Source: Halocafeteria seosinensis
Lineage: Eukaryota; Sar; Bigyra; Bicosoecida
Direction of reading: 5' to 3'
DNA length: 51,005 nt
NCBI GenBank assembly: GCA_001687465.1
Contig: LVLI01000680.1
Coordinates: 1-51,005 of the forward strand
Shown here: positions 33,456 through 45,300 of the stretch, one piece after another
Layout: each line of letters starts with the position of its first letter
Position numbering within the stretch: the first letter of the stretch is position 1
Position numbers and translations under genes: made by a program
Notes under the pieces: generated by a model
Told to the model about the DNA's origin: nothing
Seen by the model: only the letters and a program-made list of their open reading frames with translations
Databases searched by the model: none

Positions 33456-35295
33456 TCATCCCCTCTTTCTGGAAGTGCTTTTTTTCGACGCTCTTGACAT
33501 ACCGTCTTTACTAATCCGCCAGTCCATTACTTGTTTGTGCCAAATGTGCCACAGAGATTTGTCGGTGTACCGCACAGGTCTTTTCATTGTCCCGCGACCT
33601 CCAAGTTTCACGAACTGTACATAAAAGAGATTATCTTCCCCACCCCATGTGGTCTTATTTACCGTTGGCCCACTGAACATCAATTGAAACAAAGGGTAGT
33701 TCCACTAATCGTGTAGGTGGAATGAGCAAGCAACACGAAAACACTTACAAGAATCCGATGTTATCATCATAGAGGTAAAACCATGACATCCCTTGTCCTC
33801 CTATGCGTACCCAACTGTTTTCCGAATTCAGAAGTGTTTTCCCCAATACGTGTTCAAACAATTCCGAAATATCCTTAATCGTATTCTTTGTTCCCATGAC
33901 GATGGGAAACGCTACTTGCTTGCCTGAGAATACACCGAAATTGCTCTAATTCACCGCAGGAAGTCGTACACTGTGATTTAACGATCTTACCAGGGATCGT
34001 TGCCTTAAGCCCTCGGTCAATAAAAGTTGTATCCGTAACCGCCATATCCGCGTCGACGTGGAAAACAAGGCTGCGCTTCGAGGGAGTGGGAATGTATCTC
34101 AGAGCCGAATTGTAAGTCTGCATGCTATACAAATTTCGATCCATTTTGGAAGACAGCTATACATGACAAGACGAAGACGCACTTTAGCTTTTATCCACGG
34201 TCCACTTGCCGGCGATCTCGATAGCAGCCGTACTCGATCTTTCCACGCAGAGTCTAGATCGCTACTAAGAGGAGTTTTCGACTCGGTGTCGTAGTCGCTG
34301 ACATAAACGCATAGACACTCATACCACGGAGGGGTTTCATCGCATCTTAGAGTCGCATTCCTTAACGATGAGACCAACCGAAGGAGGTTGTGGATGCGGT
34401 TCCGATGAGGAACAATGAAGTAGATGAAAGGATATTTATCCTGTGGACACCTCCGTAAGTCGCAGTACGGGTATTCTAACATTCTTCCCTTAGTTGCAAA
34501 GACAGGCTTTTCAATATCATCATTGTACGCAACATCTTTAAGCTGAAAGGATCGCTGTAGTAGCTCAGCATTTGACTTGGCTTTGGGTGTATCTTCAATT
34601 CCGGGGACTCCAAATATGTATGATGTATTCTGATAGCGACATTGCTCTGCGTACCACTGTTTGAGGGAACTTTGGAAATTGTTACTTCCCCACAAGAAAT
34701 TGCCGTGCTTCTCTCTATGATATGATAGTGGTAGTGGTGTTGGCGTGGGGATGCGTTCAGACATACCATTGGGCGGAAGTTGCGCTCTTACTTCATCCAT
34801 TCTTTCCGCCAGAGCGTGGAGACCCGTTAAATTATGAGACTTGAAATTAGCATAATAAGCAATAGCTCTTGCGGGACGGATAATTCGCTCGAATTCTTTG
34901 AGGTTATCGAAATCTTTGTCGATTGAATACGAGTTGACATGCGCGGCGTCTTGGGGTTGAGGGTGCTCCTGTGTAGCAGCCGTAGGGCCCTCTTGGGGAA
35001 CTGATCCATTGTTCTTTTCTTCTGAAGATGCATTCCTTTTCCCATGTTGCTGAAAAACTTCTGAAATCTCTTGCGAAGACATGGGCCCTTCAAAATACGA
35101 CAAATTCAAATCTGTAGCAACTATAATCATCAACACGGTGCAACCCAAAACTGCCACCGACGCGCCTAACACCCTCCATAACGACAGCTGAGTCCCAGTT
35201 TGTAAGCCGCCCTTTTTGGAAGCCTTTGACGGAGGAGAGTTTAGAGGCCTCCTGACCTCGCGATGGTTTTGTGTCGAATCGTTATTACCACTCAT
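33456..35295 (-). CDS. Chondroitin GalNAc-transferase-like Golgi glycosyltransferase, copy 2 (4 exons, 543 aa)
   Basis: Paralogue of the gene at 30892. Exons are 35295-34183, 33991-34117 (127 nt), 33749-33923 (175 nt) and 33456-33672; the middle two have exactly the lengths seen in copy 1. Anchor helix at about residues 43-62 (VLGASVAVLGCTVLMIIVA), a shorter stem, and the same catalytic landmarks: YPFIYFIVPHRNRI, DAD (393-395), SWVRIGGQGMSWFYLYD, WGGED (481-485) and the SLWHIWHKQ segment. The copies are similar in the catalytic half and unrelated in the stem, suggesting different acceptors or localisation. Expected in the Golgi lumen, adding a GalNAc- or Gal-type sugar. Confidence 0.85.
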
Positions 35296-36252
35296 TTATG
35301 CAGGTGCAAGAAGTAGTCCAGCCCATGTTCCTAACCGCGAGACAGTTCGCACAATTTTCTGATTCCGAACCAACAAAAGTGTCCATCATGGTCTCGGCTG
35401 GGCTATAGCGTTATTCCAAACCTAGATATTCATTGCCTGATGCGAACCTACAGAGCTACGTAGGGTAGACTGCAATACCCGTGGTAATGGTTGCGACCCG
35501 AGTATGCGACTGGAATCCAACTCCCATTGTGCCAAGTTGCAGGGCGTAGTTGGCACATGTGCGTCGGAATCTACCTTCCCAAACATGCTGCATAGCAACT
35601 CAAATTGTCCCGAATAATTCCGCGTGTGAATGATCCTCGCATTGGCTCAGCAATTTGGCTGCGATAGCGAATATGTCTGGTCCACTGTTGGTGTGGCCTG
35701 GCCCCTGAAGCAGTGCTCATCCATCTCAGTCAATACAACACGACGTAGCCACGCTGAAGCGGATATTGTCGCTGCTCCGTTTCAACGCACTCCATAAATG
35801 GGAATTCAGAGCAACGACGCGATGAATTTCCTTCAGGTCAGCACTGCATTCGAGTTCCCTGCAATCCTGCCAATATCCAATTTCTTTTTTCTGGGCCCAT
35901 CACCACCAGTAGTACCTTTGGAACCTACGATATAGGTGGTTTCCTATCTTGGAGGCGCTCAATCGTATCTGTACGGTATATCATACCAATAATCATATAG
36001 ACCAGCTCACTTCTTCAACTTCAACCTAGGGCGTCTGAATTTTCTTGTAGAGTTGGCAATGTTGTTTGGGTTGATTCATTGCCCTCTCTTTTACGTTCTT
36101 CCATTTCCCGTTGTCCTAAATCCACGGAGCGACATATAGCCGTGTCGTCTGTGGTGCAGAGGCAAAGAGAGAAGGAGTACAAGCGAAAAAACTTTGTGAC
36201 TGGGGGTCTGCCACAGCTTCTCATACAGTAATGCTCCTAAACACAGATAAAT
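35296..36252. other. 957-bp gene-free region
   Basis: Lies between the divergent glycosyltransferase copy 2 and the RBR ligase. No protein resemblance, repeat or RNA gene seen. Must contain both promoters. Confidence 0.45.
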
Positions 36253-37857
36253 ATGGAGATTTCAAGCCCCGAGAGCAGCGGAGGTGGTCTCCACCACCAG
36301 TTCACAGGCGATTCCACATTGACAGACGAGTCCAATCGCCAACCCAGTTCTGGGGCGGAATCGTATGAGATGCCTGAAGACGAGGAGGAGAGTTCAGTGG
36401 ATGAAGAGGAAGGGACGTTCACCGCCTTAGTCGAAGAAATCGACAGACAGTTGGGTTTGTCCTCCTTTGGAGACACGGACGAGAATTCAACCAGCCGGTA
36501 CAACCTGCAACACTCTAGTTCCATCTGGAGCTCAGATCATGATCAAACTAATTGTACTGTCACTAGTTTAAAGCATGTACAGGACTTACTAGCCCAAAGG
36601 CTCGCTAGAATCAAAGACGTTTTGTGCATTGATCCAGATGACGCCATTCCACTGCTCCTACAGCACTCCTTCGACGATGGCAAGGTGACAGAGAAATGGT
36701 CCGAGGGAAAATTCAAGGGAATAACACTGGGTAAGCGTCCAGCCCCGGAGGCAGATACATTGGAAATGTGCCCGATTACACTCGAAGATGACGTGCCGAT
36801 GAGTGAGTGCGACGCTCTTCCCTGCGGTCACTATGTTTCGAATGAAGCTTGGGGGCAATATCTTGAAAATTCTATAGAATCAGGTCCGGGATGTATTTAT
36901 GTTGATTGCCCGGTGGATGATTGTGAAGAGCGGGTTCGACGAAGCGTAATTAAAAGGCATTGTGACGCCTCTCAACTGAAGAAATATGACTGGTATCTTT
37001 TGGATGCTCTCCTTTCCACGGCACCGTATATCAAGCACTGTCCCAATCCGCGATGCTCTTTGATAGTGGTGGGAAAGGAAGCGGAGAAACCATCTACTGT
37101 GGTTTGTTACTGCGGATATGCGTACTGTTTCTGCTGCCTTAATGATGTGCATATTCCTGTCCCTTGCCACTATGCGAAGGAATGGTTGAATACTTTCATT
37201 GAAGACTACACTCCCGCTTGGCTCGAGACGAATACGAAGATGTGTCCGAACCAAAATTGCGGACAGCCTATCGAAAAGAATCAAGGATGTGACCACATGT
37301 ATTGTGATCCCAAGGCTGGAGGCTGTGGAACTCGTTTCAACTGGAGTGAGGCATCTACTACCCGGCTTTCTAATATGGGTGCTCGAACGCATAGACTATA
37401 CGCAGATCACGTACAGTACGCAAACAGATTTGTTGAAGAAAACAAGAATGAGCGCTTGCTTCGCTTGGAAATCGAGACTGCTGAAGACGTCGTTAAGGAT
37501 CTGGTCGAGAAAAGAGGGCTAGAGCTGTCGGATGTGTCCGTATTAGTTAAAGCATTCGGCCTCCTAACTAAAGGTACTCGTATCTTGAAGTGGTCATATG
37601 TGTATGATTACTACCAAAGCGAAAAAGAAGGCGGTACGGCGTTGATACAACACTGGAGAGAGCAAACGAATGACATATTTCGGGATTTGAAAGTGACAGC
37701 TCATATAGGGCCAGAAAAGCAATTCCTTCAGGGGAGGGCAACCTTATCTCAAATCCAGAAGCACTTGTCAGACCTTTGTGAGGTAGTACAGAAGACGAGT
37801 AGCTCCCTATGGAGTTTGGTAGATGGGATAGAAGATCACGCGGCTATCAACGTTTGA
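36253..37857 (+). CDS. RBR E3 ubiquitin ligase, ariadne type (single exon, 534 aa)
   Basis: RING-between-RING ligase that takes ubiquitin from E2 onto its own Cys before transfer to substrate. The acidic N-terminus (1-~75) is typical of ariadne proteins. RING1 starts at C173 (CPITLEDD, with CDALPCGHYVS), followed by IBR (CPNPRCSLIVVG, CYCGYAYCFCC) and RING2 (CPNQNCGQPIEKNQGCDHMYC). The presumed catalytic cysteine is C346 in QGCDHMYC. The C-terminal ariadne domain runs from ~385 and includes LKWSYVYDYYQ. After RING2 the usual Cys/Trp pattern (E-F-C-W-x-C) is replaced by RFNWSEA, so the last zinc-binding pair looks degenerate. Intronless, unlike most neighbours. Confidence 0.92.
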   Translation: MEISSPESSGGGLHHQFTGDSTLTDESNRQPSSGAESYEMPEDEEESSVDEEEGTFTALVEEIDRQLGLSSFGDTDENSTSRYNLQHSSSIWSSDHDQTNCTVTSLKHVQDLLAQRLARIKDVLCIDPDDAIPLLLQHSFDDGKVTEKWSEGKFKGITLGKRPAPEADTLEMCPITLEDDVPMSECDALPCGHYVSNEAWGQYLENSIESGPGCIYVDCPVDDCEERVRRSVIKRHCDASQLKKYDWYLLDALLSTAPYIKHCPNPRCSLIVVGKEAEKPSTVVCYCGYAYCFCCLNDVHIPVPCHYAKEWLNTFIEDYTPAWLETNTKMCPNQNCGQPIEKNQGCDHMYCDPKAGGCGTRFNWSEASTTRLSNMGARTHRLYADHVQYANRFVEENKNERLLRLEIETAEDVVKDLVEKRGLELSDVSVLVKAFGLLTKGTRILKWSYVYDYYQSEKEGGTALIQHWREQTNDIFRDLKVTAHIGPEKQFLQGRATLSQIQKHLSDLCEVVQKTSSSLWSLVDGIEDHAAINV

Positions 37858-38767
37858 GAAATCATCTGTCATCTCATGTCCTTGACACTCGATTATGCGT
37901 CTTCCATGAATGAACCCGGTGCTCCCGCGTCGGAATTCCGACTCTTCAGCAAGTTGTGGCCAAGGTGGAATATTGGAACTGTTCGGACATGGAACAGTAC
38001 ATCTCCTATTTGCCATACTGTATGTGCAATGCGAGAACAGTATACAGAGCTGTATCAGCTATTAATATTACCCTACCATGTCGACTTTGTGTCGTCCTAG
38101 TATGGTGACATGAACCGGAGTCCCGAAGCTGGCGATGTAGGTGTACGGGATTTGGGTCATTTCTACGTACCATTGGTAGGATAGCTAAACTGAAGCACGT
38201 AGCAATGTCTCTTTTCTCAAGTTGTCCAGGAACTTCCGACGCGCTTCTTCAGTGGCATCGTGGCTTGCGTCCTCGCTACTAACAGACCACATGTGTAGGG
38301 ATTTGAACCGCTTGTTGAATATACTTCAGCAGATTTCTGTGTCGCACTGATCGGCGAAATTGTCTGCTTGCAACCTACACCCAAACGAGGGACGATTTGC
38401 GAGAAAATTCTGTCCTGTATCCTCTCCCCGTAAGCTATGGAGAACTTAAACCACGAGCCCACCGAGGATACCGATACGTCGCTATCTTTTTCGCAACCCC
38501 AGGACTTGAGAATCACCAGCGAAGTGAATTGGAGGATACGCTTCAGCTGTCAGAAGTTAATGAACCTGTAGAGAACCGGGTTGCGTTGGAGAAGCATTCA
38601 TATGGTCCAATCATGGGTACGACCGTGAGCAGCGCACTTTGACTACCGCATGGATGGTGATTCAAAGTATGCTGTCAAATCTTGTATGACCATGGGTTCT
38701 AGAATGCTTCTACACACCACGCCAGCAAACAGGACTAGTGACTGACGATCAAATGAGATGCACATAC
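37858..38767. other. 910-bp gene-free region
   Basis: Convergent gap after the RBR ligase and after the unknown membrane protein. The open frames on both strands (for example 38397-38642) have no recognisable similarity, and I do not call them. Confidence 0.4.
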
Positions 38768-41409
38768 TTATTCCTTCCGGAGATGGACATAGTCTTCAAC
38801 TACGTCCACAACAATGCTACTAACAACAGAAGCAAGACTGGATAAAGCAACCAAAACTGAAGCAACCAACTGACGCGTCAAAGATATTCCTGGCCATACT
38901 ACCAATGTTAGCGAATTGGCACGAACAAAGCCGAGTACTACGTCCGTAGCATCTGCAGCGTCGTGGAGGAGCTTCTTCCTTGAGGGAGGAGTTTTTTCTA
39001 GCTCGTCAATAAATTCCCGAAGCATCGTACTATGGCCGTGAAGTATACTTGCTTGCCGTTGTTGGAGGTGCTCTAAGTTAGATGCTTTGTAAGCAACGAA
39101 GAGCAATGCAACGATGGTGAAGACTATGTCTGCGAATACCGTGCTCCTCATCAAAAGGTCGGAATCGTTAAGCCACGAAACGAAGACATAACCCGCTGCC
39201 ATGACAACTGCCAAAATGGGCACCAGGAGTATTCCACTCGATTCATCGAAACCCAGATTTGCATGACGGAAGAGTTCTTGTCGCATACTCAACCAGGTAT
39301 ATACGTCCTCACGGGAGACTAAAGGTAAATATTGCGTGGTCTGAAACGCCGGGATCCTGCGATTCGTAACTGGAGGCTGCGATGAGCGGCAGCACGAGCA
39401 CAAAGGCGCACAGGATGGCCGCGACGAGCACCGAACACAGCAACCTTCGTTGGCGGAGGGAGAGTCTCTTTCCAGCATTGTGGTGAGAGACCACATGAAA
39501 TTTTCAGCAAGATGAATTGTTTTCCCCGCTGTATTCATCATCGCATATATCGCCGTAGCGAAAATAGTGGCAACAGCAGCATGTGCACAGTAGTACCATG
39601 CCACATCTTCTACTTTTTGATGTGCCTCCTGGAATACGTGGGACTGGGTCGTGGTATACGTCACTGATGCTTGGAATACAAACGCTGAGAACGCCCACCA
39701 AAAAGAAACAGGGTACCACTTTTCATTCAAATCTGTGTTATACCTATGTCTTAGGTCTTGCACTAGGCCTTCCATAGTGTACTTCCGAAGATTACATTGT
39801 TCCCCGAGCTCTTCGGTTTCGATGACCTGCTGGAAATCACAGCCTTTGTCCACAAGAGAGAGCTCTCGTTGCTGACGGAGATTCACTAGCTTGACTTTTT
39901 CACTAGTAGTCGCTACCCACGAGGCAAACAGTAGAGCTAGAGCAATATAAAGATAAAAAAATTGATGAGCCACAATGCGGTCTGGCTTTATTGCGTGCTC
40001 GTGTGCTTTGACGCGCGTATGCACAAACCCATAGGAGATACTAAATCCAAAGCCAACAAACAAGATCCAATGGAGAAGAAACAGGGCATACATCTTAAAT
40101 CGTTTGCAATTACACTCTGCCCTGTACTTATCCTCAAACCCTATTGGCCGCCGAGGAGAGGGAACACTGGCGGCTGCGTGCCAGGGGTATCGGGCAAATA
40201 AGCTCTTTGAAGCTCCCCAGAAAGTTCGGACCATCCGCACGCGATCACAGCATCTTAAGTAGGGACGTCTAAAACGTCTGACCCTTCCAGCCCTAGTAGA
40301 GCCGTCAGCAGCACATCGACAACACTTTCCACGAATGCATTTCACCACCATAGCCAGAATACCTCCCAAGAGTAGATTGAAGAATGCTTCCCAGAATAGA
40401 GAGCAGCTGAATGATACCTCAGAAGTGATTACCGGCTCGATCGGATTAAATCGTTGTTCCTTTATGCTTCTTTGTGTAGTGTTTGTACAAATCTGGACCA
40501 CGCCCCGGTCAACGGCGTTCTTTACCGTTTCGCTGTCCTCTCTCCCCTTGCAGAAAACGACGTCACAGCGAGAGCCAGTTTCGTAAAATGCCCGTGCAAC
40601 TTCTATGCGGAAAAATTCTTCAAGTGCGCGCTGGTCGAAGCCGTTGCCTTCGACCGGTTGAAAGAAAATTACTCCTCTCAGGTGACCGCAATCGCTCTGC
40701 AAGGCTTCCTTTAGCCATCTATACGCAACATCTCTCCATTGGTCGGTACTCGAAGTCTGCAGGAGGAAAATAGGAATGTCGGCGCAGTTAAGGTAATCCC
40801 TCGTCATATCCAAATCCAAGGTCTGGGTACCTTCCCCGGACGTATCGGGAAGGCCTCTCCATATAATACTACTGCTGGCCAACTTTTTTTCGTTGCATTT
40901 GACGTTCAGGCGGGTAGGGGGGTATTCGTCTTTACCATCACGTTCTCGTTCGCCTTCAGCCTCGACGGTTAGATTCCAACAACTTTGGTCCTGGAATGCA
41001 GGTAAGTTATCCATCACGCTTTTGTCGCCAATACAAACCAACCACAGTTTATTAACTCTTAAGTCATTCACAGTCTCAGGGATTTCACCGTTCCGATCTC
41101 TTTTTATCCCTTCTATGGGCTCGCACTGGTAATCATCTTGGTTCTGGTTCTCGTTCCAATCGATAGAAACTCGCTGAAAGAACATTCCGTCGCTTCCAAA
41201 GGCACGGTACTGCGAAGCCAAGAAGCGAATGGTACAAAAATAATCGATTCACAGCAAGTACAAGCATTCATTACCTTTTCCTCTCCGGGGCCTTCTCTGT
41301 GTGAGGTCTCTCCTCTGCTACAGCAGATGTAGGAGGGCCACGTCCTGCGTCTCTGCGCTGCCCCTCCCGCATCATGTCTCTTCTGCTCAAGGAGCGGAAT
41401 TTCGAACAT
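38768..41409 (-). CDS. Large multi-span membrane protein of unknown family (2 exons, 858 aa)
   Basis: Not recognised. Exon 1 is 41409-41275 (start MFEIPLLEQ) and exon 2 is 41209-38768; the junction keeps phase 0. The first ~300 residues are polar with several Cys (possibly a soluble domain). Hydrophobic segments then appear near residues 320-340 (FFNLLLGGILAMVV), 415-435, 450-470 (YLYIALALLFASWVA), 540-560, 575-595 (AAVATIFATAIYAMM), 695-715 (LLVPILAVVMAAGYVFVSW), 725-745 (VFTIVALLFVAYKA) and 825-850. A basic, Cys-rich stretch (RGKCCRCAADG) follows the first helix. Residues ~617-678 are oddly Cys/Ser/Pro-rich while another frame of the same DNA encodes a perfect membrane helix, so the reading frame there is doubtful. 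A channel or transporter is possible but unsupported. Confidence 0.68.
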
Positions 41410-42345
41410 GATTTATGAGTGTCTCCTTTGCTCCAGAGACAATGCAATACTCCAGAGACAGATACCACTTTAGAGCCTGGTGGTCGATAGCTTCGGATCT
41501 GTTCTGTCCGTGCATTACCTTTTGTTTTGACGAAGTCTATGTGAATGCGCGTGTTTGTGGTGTTGAAACAATCCTATCGAACGGCTGGGTGTGTGTGTGT
41601 GGATCATTCTACACAGTGTGTGATTCATTTTCCTTCATCTCAGTTCCCAGTAGTTCACACAGCTCCGGCGCCAAGGGGTGGCTCCAAAGAGAAATCTGAA
41701 GGGTGGCACCCATGGTCACGAAAGAGCGGGAGCTCTAAGAGAACAAAAAGAGCGGTTCGGATTCATCATGGTGACTATCACGGGACACTTTTCTTTATCC
41801 AACTGTCCTTGCTCTGTAGCTGCCCGATGCTTACATGTACCTTGCTGGTGCTTCGGAGGAATACCAGCTTGTTTACACGCACTTCTTCGCTGTTATGTTT
41901 CGGTCATCAACACTGTTGTGTAGTCATGATTGTACACAACTTGCATACTGTCCATTATCCCCTAGATAGCGGGAAGAAGATAGATACTGTAGATAGATAC
42001 AAGGGAATCTCATTAGAATGTCCTGTTGGACAGCGCGCTGTACAGTATACCGGTACAAAGTGCCTCAAGCTGTGGGGGTCTCACAACGACACCAGTTGGC
42101 CAGAACATTATCTCTGAACCCAATGAAAATTTTAATAATTCCTATGTGTCCATATACTCTTGTAAATAGGCGCATTGAAAGCTTCATTAACTTGCTCAAG
42201 ATGATGTCCGCAACTTCAACTTGTAGGTGCCACGGCTTTTATACAGCGTATAAACCCCCATGTCAGTAGGATTGTCACATTTAATTGGTGTAGTAGACGG
42301 TTTATTGTATACTAGTTGAGCTGTGTAAATGTGGAACTCAGAATA
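41410..42345. other. 936-bp gene-free region between divergent genes
   Basis: Upstream of both the unknown membrane gene and VPS41. Contains a short TG run near 41590. Frames here carry no recognisable protein. I see no tRNA or other RNA. Confidence 0.45.
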
Positions 42346-45300
42346 ATGGAACTGGAGGAGGAAGAGGACCCGGGATACCGAGAATTGCCCATTCAGGGCC
42401 TCCACAAGACACTTTTTCAGACCAAAGATGAGTACCAGGAGGAGATGCAGTACCATTCTTCAGCGCCTCCGCATCAGGATGCTCCCGAGAGAAGAGCTGT
42501 GCAGTCGGAGAGCTCTCCACAGCAAGAGGAACTTGACAAAGAGGGGCGTTCAGAGGCGAAAGGACCTACTTCAGGATCATCTTCGGATAGTCTAATGGGC
42601 ATGGAGGTGGGAGGAAAGCAGTCACAAGAAGGGGATGATGCAGTCTCAGCGGATGGTCCAACGAGGTTCCAATTCGGGGAGTTGGACTTCCAAAGCACAT
42701 TCTTCCCGGAATGGACGGAACCCATTCAAGGCACAGCCGCAGATATGCACGGATCCTTACTGGTACGTAAATACTACTTGGAATTGCGTTTCCCTTCCCT
42801 TGTTTATCACGACTATGACAAATATTCGTGAACACGATGTGACGCTTATTTTATATTTTTCTTCGATGTTGGCAGGCGCTGGGTACCTCGATTGGATACA
42901 TATGTCTTTGCGATTTCGGGAAGGAGCTAAAGCAGAAAGATAGTGATTCTCAAACCGCCCCGCTTATTCAATGGAAACTATTTGGAGCTCCTGTAAAATT
43001 TGTGAAGTTTGATTCCACGGGAGAGTACATTGGAGTTGGAAGCGACTCGGGTGAACTGCTTATACTGCGTGTTGAAACGGGGGAAATTCAGTACGACGGC
43101 TATGAAAAACGACCGGCGGTGACAATGGGGTTCGCGTCGAATTTTGAAGGAAAAAAGGGACACTTCGTCTACTCCACAGAGGGAGGGAGTTTCCGGTTCG
43201 TCGAGAAGAAGACATTCGGCGCGGACAACGTCAAGAGGATGACAAATCGACAGCAACTTGTCCTCGATATTTCTTGGCATGACAATCTGCTAGCTTGGGT
43301 TTCTGCCACTTCGATTAATACCCTCGATATGAGCAAGAACAAGAAGCTTCTGTACTTTGACTCCCTAGATACAAGCATTGACGTAGAAATCTGCCCACCG
43401 CAGATTCTCTGGTTCGATTCCCAAACGTTGATTGTCTGTTGGGACAATACCCTAATGGCCTTCCGTTTTACGACGGCAACGTCGAAGGAAATGACGTGCG
43501 AGGTATCAAGAATCGCTCAAAGGCAATTTCCATTCCATATAGCATCTATAGCTCGTACTGGTGTCGATGAACTTGCCATTGTTGGATATGATCCACCGGG
43601 ACAACACAAGGATGACTCTAAAAATGCAGAGCCAGATATCTTTTTTGCTTCAGTTAGTTCCCGGGACCGTTTCCGTGTACTCAGCTTCCAAAGAATTTTG
43701 GGAGCTCCTTTCGTAGAAGATCTTCCTCGGGATATTACCCTCGTGTCCTCTTTTATGACTAATGATGCTTCAGCAGACGATCCCCTTATATTCATCCAGG
43801 GCACGCGTGCGCTTATTGCTGTGCGCTACGTTACACTGCTTCAAAAAATTGAATGGTACGTCCAAAGGGGAAGACTCTCTCGTGCCTTGCAACTTGCGCT
43901 GGAACAAAAAGATGTGTCCATAGAGACGTACTTCAAGCTTGCTATGGCTTACATTGACAAATTGTTGGGTGATGGCTTGTTCAACCAGGCAATTCAGTGT
44001 AGCAACTGGTTGCTGTACCGGTGCGAGGGTCTACGGCTTGTATGCAGCTACTCTCTCCTGAAAGCACAGGGAGCCCGCGGAGTTGATGCCGCCTTCTCAA
44101 TCAGCGGCTACGACTTTGCAAATCTTCCGCGCTCATTGATGGTGATGTTTCTTGAATGTTGGATGTTCCACCAACCACTGCGGTTTGCATTGATGATTGT
44201 GCAATGGGCGAATACTTTGAAATCCTCTTCGTCCGACAAGGAGGGGGAAGCCGCGGTCGGTGAGAAGTTAGATATTAACCGATTAATCGTCGCTCTGAAA
44301 CGTTGCCTTCGTGCACGAGAGCACGCCTTAAAGAGACATCGCGAATCAAAAGAATCGTGCCTATCTTCTGCTACTCTGGAAATTTCAGTTGTTCCCCCTG
44401 AATTACCATCATTTTCTCGCTTTACGAGAGAAACTGATTGTTTCATTGAGAAAAAGGACGAAGTTTATGTCGAATGTATGGACGAGTTACTCCATGTTTC
44501 TACTGTATTGCAATTCTGTTCGGAACAAGGCTGCATAAAAACGGGAATAAATTCCGAGGGATCGCAATTGGCGGTCAGAAGACGAAATCAATCTACTCTA
44601 CTAATTGAAACTGAACACATTTGCGAGCAGCGTGTCGGTGTACTTGTCCGCGCCATGGGAGAGCTTACGTTAGCTACTGGAGACGCGCTAGGCGCGTTAA
44701 GAACATATGTTGGCTTGCTAGACAAATACAAAAGAATAGAATGCTCACATCTATATAGCATGGTGTGTAGCCTGAATTGGAGCGAGAACTCTGAGTGGAA
44801 TTTCGGTCCTAAAAGCATTGATTACTCAACAGTTGAGAGAGTAGAGGAACTGGAAGAATTAGACTCGGCGAGGGCTGTTGAGATAGTTGCCTGGTTTGTA
44901 AGCCCCAGGCAAGTTTTCTCTGAGGAGTATATCCCAACACTTGCTGCTACGGATCCTGCTGCTCTTGCAAAATCTATACGGAAATCGGTCGCCCCGGGAG
45001 ATATAAGTCTGCTTTGCTCGCTCATTGTACCTTCTTCACTGCTCGAAAAGATACACGAAGAAAAGAGTTGGAAGCCTCTATCTTCGCAGTTAATGGAGGA
45101 GAAAAAGTTGAGAGAGGAACGCAAAAAAGAAGTCTTGTTGCAACCGAAACTGTTGCAGCTCCTGTGCATCGTTCACGAGATCTGCATGGACCTCGATCAT
45201 GGATTGAATAACTTCAACGGACATGTAGTTAGTAATGGGCAAAAACCCACTCCAGTACAGGATAACCTTCGCATGTGGCACAACTTAGCGTTTATGCTAT

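Noticed and set aside
38217-38642. Overlapping open frames on both strands downstream of the RBR ligase
   Set aside because: No similarity and no consistent splice extension; likely 3' UTR or intergenic.
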